DNA from: Candidatus Poseidonia alphae
Lineage (GTDB): Archaea; Thermoplasmatota; Poseidoniia; Poseidoniales; Poseidoniaceae
Direction of reading: 5' to 3'
NCBI GenBank assembly: GCA_002505405.1
Contig: DAVD01000037.1
Location: forward strand, 185,939-249,938
DNA: 64,000 nt
Below are positions 60,377 through 64,000 of this stretch, in pieces. Made by a program: the position numbers and the translations under genes. Within the stretch, counting starts at the first letter, position 1. Every line of letters begins with the position of its first letter. Below the pieces are notes generated by a model. That model made no database searches. It worked only from the letters and a program-made list of their open reading frames with translations, and had not been told where the DNA came from.

Positions 60377-60833
60377 ACAAAAACCTCGGGCCAGCCTCGT
60401 GGTATTGGGTGCTAGTTTCTTGTTCTTCCCGTTGCTTCTTTGCGGGATTGCGCTTGTGCTCTACGGTCACGTGACGAACGGTGCCTTCGTCCGTTTTGGT
60501 AACTCGCTTCTCACATCCTACACCTTGGCCTCCTTTGTTCTGCTCTTTTCCCTCTTTGTTTACGGTGATAAGCGTAAGCGTCCAGTCGCACCTTTGCTGG
60601 GTATGCTTGGAGCAGCCCTTGTTGGCGTCATGGTTTCCTTCATGTTCCTTTCTCAAGGTGATTTGCTCATGGAAGCTAACGGTTCCATTCGAGCACAGGT
60701 ACTGTCGAACATCATCCGCTTCTCGACCACGCTCATTGCCGTCTCCATCAGCACCCTCATCGTGGGGGGTATCTCCTTTGCCTCTCTCATGAACAGCCCC
60801 GCTAGGCAGCATATCTTTAGAGAAGAAGAGTGA
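60369..60833 (+). CDS. Four-helix membrane protein of unknown function
   Basis: This 154-residue protein has four hydrophobic segments: LVVLGASFLFFPLLLCGIAL, YTLASFVLLFSLFVYG, LLGMLGAALVGVMVSFMFL and TTLIAVSISTLIVGGISFA. The loops are short and basic (GDKRKRP). It overlaps the upstream seven-helix gene. No family is recognised. The pairing suggests a two-subunit membrane unit next to rpl37e, without evident link to translation. Confidence 0.65.
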   Translation: MNEQKPRASLVVLGASFLFFPLLLCGIALVLYGHVTNGAFVRFGNSLLTSYTLASFVLLFSLFVYGDKRKRPVAPLLGMLGAALVGVMVSFMFLSQGDLLMEANGSIRAQVLSNIIRFSTTLIAVSISTLIVGGISFASLMNSPARQHIFREEE

Positions 60834-60862
60834 TTCTTCCTCCAGATGGTCTGCCGTTGATT

Positions 60863-60870
60863 TCATAAGG
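60863..60870 (+). promoter_or_regulatory. Candidate TATA-like element of rpl37e
   Basis: TCATAAGG lies 35-42 bases before ATG 60905, which would give a short leader including GGGTGG. Confidence 0.35.
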
Positions 60871-60904
60871 AAGAGGTCGGTGGACTGCTCCACAGGGTGG
60901 TTAA

Positions 60905-61084
60905 ATGTCGAAGGGTACACCGTCAATGGGAAAGCGTCAGAAGACCACTCACCTGCGTTGCCGCCGCTGTGGCCGCAACGCATATCACAAGCAAAAGAAG
61001 GTGTGTTCGTCGTGTGGATACGGCGAAACTGCACGAATTCGCAAGTTCAACTGGTCCAAGAAGTCCCACCGTCCTAAGGCTTGA
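60905..61084 (+). CDS. rpl37e: Ribosomal protein L37e
   Basis: This 59-residue zinc protein of the large subunit binds 23S rRNA. The sequence MSKGTPSMGKRQKTTHLRC and the zinc ribbon LRCRRCGRNAYHKQKKVC followed by SSCGYG (C-x2-C-x14-C-x2-C) are diagnostic, as is RIRKFNWSKK. GGGTGG lies before the ATG. In many archaea L37e is next to an Sm-like gene, which is not the case here. purF follows after 62 bases. Confidence 0.95.
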   Translation: MSKGTPSMGKRQKTTHLRCRRCGRNAYHKQKKVCSSCGYGETARIRKFNWSKKSHRPKA

Positions 61085-61146
61085 CTCTTGCGAATCAATC
61101 GCAACGATAAGAAGCAGGCAAGGCTTAGTAGCGATGAGGCGACACC

Positions 61147-62688
61147 ATGTGCGGCATAATCGGTCTAGTTGGTCGGCAAGGATTCCATGTCAATCAATTG
61201 CTCTATGACGGTCTAACCGTATTGCAACACCGCGGGCAAGATGCCGCTGGAATTGTTACGGATTACGAAAGCAACTTCCGCCTTCGAAAATCCAACGGAT
61301 TGGTTTCGGACATCTTTTTCAAACGCCACATGATGAGGCTTCAAGGCAACGTTGGAATTGGCCACGTAAGGTATCCAACAGCGGGTTCATCGTCTCGAGC
61401 CGAAGCCCAGCCATTCTATGTCAATTCACCTTACGGTATCGCTCTTGCACACAACGGGAACTTGACCAATGCCGACGAACTGGCTGTCATGCTCCGTGAT
61501 GAGTACATGCGGCATATCAACACCACAAGCGATTCTGAATTGTTGCTGAACATGCTGGCTGTTGAAATTGGGCATCGCTCCCGTGCACTCAAAATTGAGG
61601 GCAACCCTCACATCAACATCGAGACCATTTTTGGAGCAGTTTCTGCTCTTCACGAACACGTAAGAGGTGGCTATGCCTGCATCTCCGTCATCTCGGGTTA
61701 CGGGATCTTGGCTTTTCGCGACCCAAACGGTATTCGTCCTCTTGTCTACGGAAAGCGTGAAGTTGAGGGAGATGAAGAGTACATGGTTGCGAGTGAATCG
61801 GTTGCTTTGACGGCTCTTGGTTTTGAAGTGATTCGGGATGTTGCCCCTGGAGAAGCGGTTTTCATCAGTTCATCGGGTCATCTTTTCACCCGTCAATGCG
61901 CTCCAAAGCGCTCCTATTCGCCCTGTATCTTTGAATTCGTTTACTTCGCACGACCAGACTCTGTCATCGACGGAATTTCAGTGTATCAGGCCCGACTCAA
62001 TCAAGGCCAACGACTTGCAGAACGTCTTCTTGAAGAGTGGCCAGACCATGACATCGATGCCGTCATTCCAATTCCCGACTCTGGGAGAATTGCAGCCTTG
62101 CAAATGGCTAATGCTCTGGACCTTCCTTACCGTGAAGGATTTGTCAAAAACCGTTACGTTGGGCGGACATTTATCATGCCTGGTCAAGCATTGCGTGAGA
62201 AATCAGTACGTCGCAAATTGAACGCTATTGAGCACGAATTTAAGGGGAAAAATGTTCTTCTCGTCGATGATTCAATCGTTCGTGGAACCACAAGTGCCCA
62301 AATCATCGAAATGGCTCGTGAAGTTGGTGCCGCTAAAGTCTACTTTGCATCAGCAGCCCCACCGGTACGCCATCCAAACGTCTACGGAATTGACATGCCA
62401 GCAGTGAACGAATTCATTGCAGATGGGAAAACGGTTTCAGAGATTGGTGAAGTGATCGGTGCCGACCGCTTGTTTTACCAGACATTGGAGGACTTGGTCG
62501 ATGTAACTTGGAATGACAAGGCAGGAATTGACCGTTTCGACTCAAGTTGTTTTGACGGTAATTACGTCACAGGAGACATCGATGAAGCGTATCTTGACCG
62601 ACTCGATGTTGCGCGAAACGATTCAGCCAAGAATCAATCGCATGATGACGATGCCGTCATTGATCTTCACAACGACGAAGAAATCTGA
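61147..62688 (+). CDS. purF: Amidophosphoribosyltransferase
   Basis: This is the first enzyme of purine synthesis; it makes phosphoribosylamine from PRPP and glutamine. It begins MCGIIGLVG, so after Met removal Cys is the N-terminal nucleophile, and no long propeptide is present. HRGQDAAGI and GHVRYPTAG are glutaminase motifs. VLLVDDSIVRGTTS is the PRPP-binding loop, and IPIPDSGRIAALQMA and YVGRTFI are typical. The 513 residues include an acidic C-terminal tail. GAGGCGACACC precedes the ATG. Confidence 0.95.
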   Translation: MCGIIGLVGRQGFHVNQLLYDGLTVLQHRGQDAAGIVTDYESNFRLRKSNGLVSDIFFKRHMMRLQGNVGIGHVRYPTAGSSSRAEAQPFYVNSPYGIALAHNGNLTNADELAVMLRDEYMRHINTTSDSELLLNMLAVEIGHRSRALKIEGNPHINIETIFGAVSALHEHVRGGYACISVISGYGILAFRDPNGIRPLVYGKREVEGDEEYMVASESVALTALGFEVIRDVAPGEAVFISSSGHLFTRQCAPKRSYSPCIFEFVYFARPDSVIDGISVYQARLNQGQRLAERLLEEWPDHDIDAVIPIPDSGRIAALQMANALDLPYREGFVKNRYVGRTFIMPGQALREKSVRRKLNAIEHEFKGKNVLLVDDSIVRGTTSAQIIEMAREVGAAKVYFASAAPPVRHPNVYGIDMPAVNEFIADGKTVSEIGEVIGADRLFYQTLEDLVDVTWNDKAGIDRFDSSCFDGNYVTGDIDEAYLDRLDVARNDSAKNQSHDDDAVIDLHNDEEI

Positions 62689-62747
62689 CACCGTGCGAAT
62701 GCTCAATACGGGCGAGGCCTTTTTTACAGTGCAGTTCAGCGACCTCT

Positions 62748-64000
62748 ATGGTCTTCACACATGATGCTTACCGATTGGTTGAATCCGAGGGGAAGGTAAG
62801 CCATCTCATGTTCGATGAAGCGACCTCGCATCTTGCATGGGTTGAGGGTAAAAGACGAGTGCATCTCGCCGTGCTTGATGAGGATGGACAATGCCGGGTG
62901 ACCTCAACGTTTGAGCATTTAAACGATGTTTCCTCCCTCCAGTTTTTCCGCAATCAATGGATTGTGGGTGATGAAATCGACGGGATTGTATTTCATGACC
63001 TCGACGGAAGTGTCTCGCAGGAAAAAAGCGTTGACGCAGGGGTTGTGCAGTGCACCCCTTGGGGCCAATCGCTGGTGATTTTGGACGGTCTTGGGCAACT
63101 CCTTTCTATGAAAAGCGAACCTTCTGCAGCCTCACTGTCCTCCAAATTCGGATTTGAAGACATCATCAAGATGGAGGTGTCGGATGACCATATTTACATC
63201 GCTCAGCAAAACGGTTCGGTCCATTGCCTCAATGAGGATGCTGTTGTGTGGTCTAGGCCCATGCGTGGGAGCATAGGAGAACGAATCACTGGAATGGGTT
63301 TGACCAAAAAAGGTAATTTTTTCTTGACCCGTGAGGGGCACGCTCTGGTTGCAGGAGATGAAGAGGCCATAGAGCTTGAATTGTGGTCAGAAGGCCAACT
63401 TATTCACCGTCAGGAATTACGTATGCGTTTACTTACATCCTGCATAGGAGATGCAGGCTCTTATTTAGGGTTTGATAATGGAGAAGTCCATCACCTCCAA
63501 GAAGACGGTTCCATGCAGCTCGTTTTAGAAACTCAGCACCCCATATTTTCATTGGTATACTCGAGGGGAACGGTTGCAGCGAGTTCTTGGTTCTTCATTC
63601 ATGGACAAGAACTTGACGGCCCTGTTTGGAAAGTTGAGCACCAGGGAATGGCTCAATGGCTTCATGCAGACCGTGAACGGCAACGTCTGTACTTTGCAGG
63701 AGATGACCAAAACGATTACACCGACGCAGAACCCATCGGATGCATCGACCTTAAGGAAGAACCCACTGAGATGGACCCTACGGAATTGTCACTTTGGTTT
63801 ACGATAACACCCGGTCATGTTGAATTGAATGCAGAAGAACTTTACAGTGGAAATGATGATGATGTCCTTGCCCTTCTTACCGATTCCGAACGGGATTTAA
63901 TGAACGACCAAATAGCGGACACGGAGGAACTTGATCTCCTCCTCAACGCAATGGGCGACGAACGAACATCTCCCAAGGGTGCCCGTCCTTCAGCATTGAC
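62748..64000 (+). CDS. Beta-propeller-like protein, N-terminal part (runs off window)
   Basis: This open frame has no stop before the window end and gives over 417 codons from ATG 62748 (MVFTHDAYRLVESEG). Repeated short blocks with GxxVxxLxxxG patterns recur (VHLAVLDEDGQ, DGIVFHDLDGS, LVILDGLGQLLSM, IYIAQQNGSVHCLN, FFLTREGHALVAG, YLGFDNGEVHHL), as in WD40 or PQQ-type propellers. The late part is acidic and helical (DSERDLMNDQIADTEELDLLL). It has no signal peptide, so it is probably cytoplasmic. The family is not recognised. Confidence 0.6.
   Translation, partial: MVFTHDAYRLVESEGKVSHLMFDEATSHLAWVEGKRRVHLAVLDEDGQCRVTSTFEHLNDVSSLQFFRNQWIVGDEIDGIVFHDLDGSVSQEKSVDAGVVQCTPWGQSLVILDGLGQLLSMKSEPSAASLSSKFGFEDIIKMEVSDDHIYIAQQNGSVHCLNEDAVVWSRPMRGSIGERITGMGLTKKGNFFLTREGHALVAGDEEAIELELWSEGQLIHRQELRMRLLTSCIGDAGSYLGFDNGEVHHLQEDGSMQLVLETQHPIFSLVYSRGTVAASSWFFIHGQELDGPVWKVEHQGMAQWLHADRERQRLYFAGDDQNDYTDAEPIGCIDLKEEPTEMDPTELSLWFTITPGHVELNAEELYSGNDDDVLALLTDSERDLMNDQIADTEELDLLLNAMGDERTSPKGARPSAL

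Noticed and set aside
60336..61034. 232-codon minus-strand frame across two membrane genes and rpl37e
   Set aside because: It is antisense to three well-supported plus-strand genes, has no ribosome site and no family resemblance; histidine/glutamate-rich composition is typical of a shadow frame.
1..64000. Insertion sequences, prophage, CRISPR arrays or rRNA genes
   Set aside because: No transposase, integrase, phage structural gene, regularly spaced repeat or rRNA-like stretch was found while reading through the window.

Overview
The window is a dense stretch of archaeal chromosome, with about 55 protein genes, one tRNA and a single gene-free gap over 300 bases. It most resembles a marine Thermoplasmatota archaeon of the Marine Group II (Poseidoniales) type; this is inferred from gene content, not from a search. 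The archaeal signs are ribosomal proteins L10e, L37e, L44e and S27e, aIF2-alpha, Nop10, ABCE1, RPA with its partner protein, Hel308, Cgi121, a PAC2 protein, a SAMP-like ubiquitin fold, isoprenoid-lipid genes and an archaeal pilin. Mixed in are bacterial-type GyrB/GyrA and MutS/MutL, which fits a mesophilic euryarchaeote with acquired bacterial genes. Many large secreted proteins (peptidases, PKD repeats, single-anchor surface proteins) suit a heterotroph that degrades protein. No rRNA, CRISPR array, insertion sequence or prophage was seen.

Layout. 1-6343 is mostly minus strand: an M61 peptidase cut by the window edge, a HEAT-repeat protein, membrane proteins, a thymidylate kinase with a long extra domain, and a secreted M28 peptidase. 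6431-11701 holds a 1401-residue secreted metallopeptidase-like PKD protein and an anchored surface protein. 11705-18962 carries aroD (minus), then gyrB-gyrA and a 2-isopropylmalate synthase-like gene. 18974-24337 holds an AstE/AspA-type deacylase, a thioesterase, an SprT-like protease and membrane proteins. 24394-33272 is a plus-strand run: hel308, cgi121, tldD, tldE, rpa and its partner. 33324-36256 is a Tad-like pilus motor (two TadC-like membrane proteins and a CpaF-type ATPase); a pilin lies apart at 41505.

36259-39214 (minus) has a SAP-domain protein and a degenerate hydroxymethylbilane-synthase-like protein. 39296-41433 is GGPP synthase plus geranylgeranyl reductase. Then follow moaA, aroA, mutL-mutS, an anchored surface protein, rpl10e and ABCE1. 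53075-56726 carries two tandem RecB/Cas4-type Fe-S nuclease-like proteins with C-terminal OB folds, the best candidate here for an undescribed system. 56715-59448 holds a SAMP-like gene, tRNA-Ser(CGA), a PAC2 gene and the translation operon rpl44e-rps27e-aIF2alpha-nop10. The window ends with two membrane proteins, rpl37e, purF and a truncated beta-propeller-like gene.

Translation signals are readable. Many genes have GGTGAT or GGAGGTGA a few bases before the start, complementary to the 3' end of archaeal 16S rRNA, and these were used to choose starts. Functional assignments come from recognisable motifs and gene order; none has been checked by a database search.
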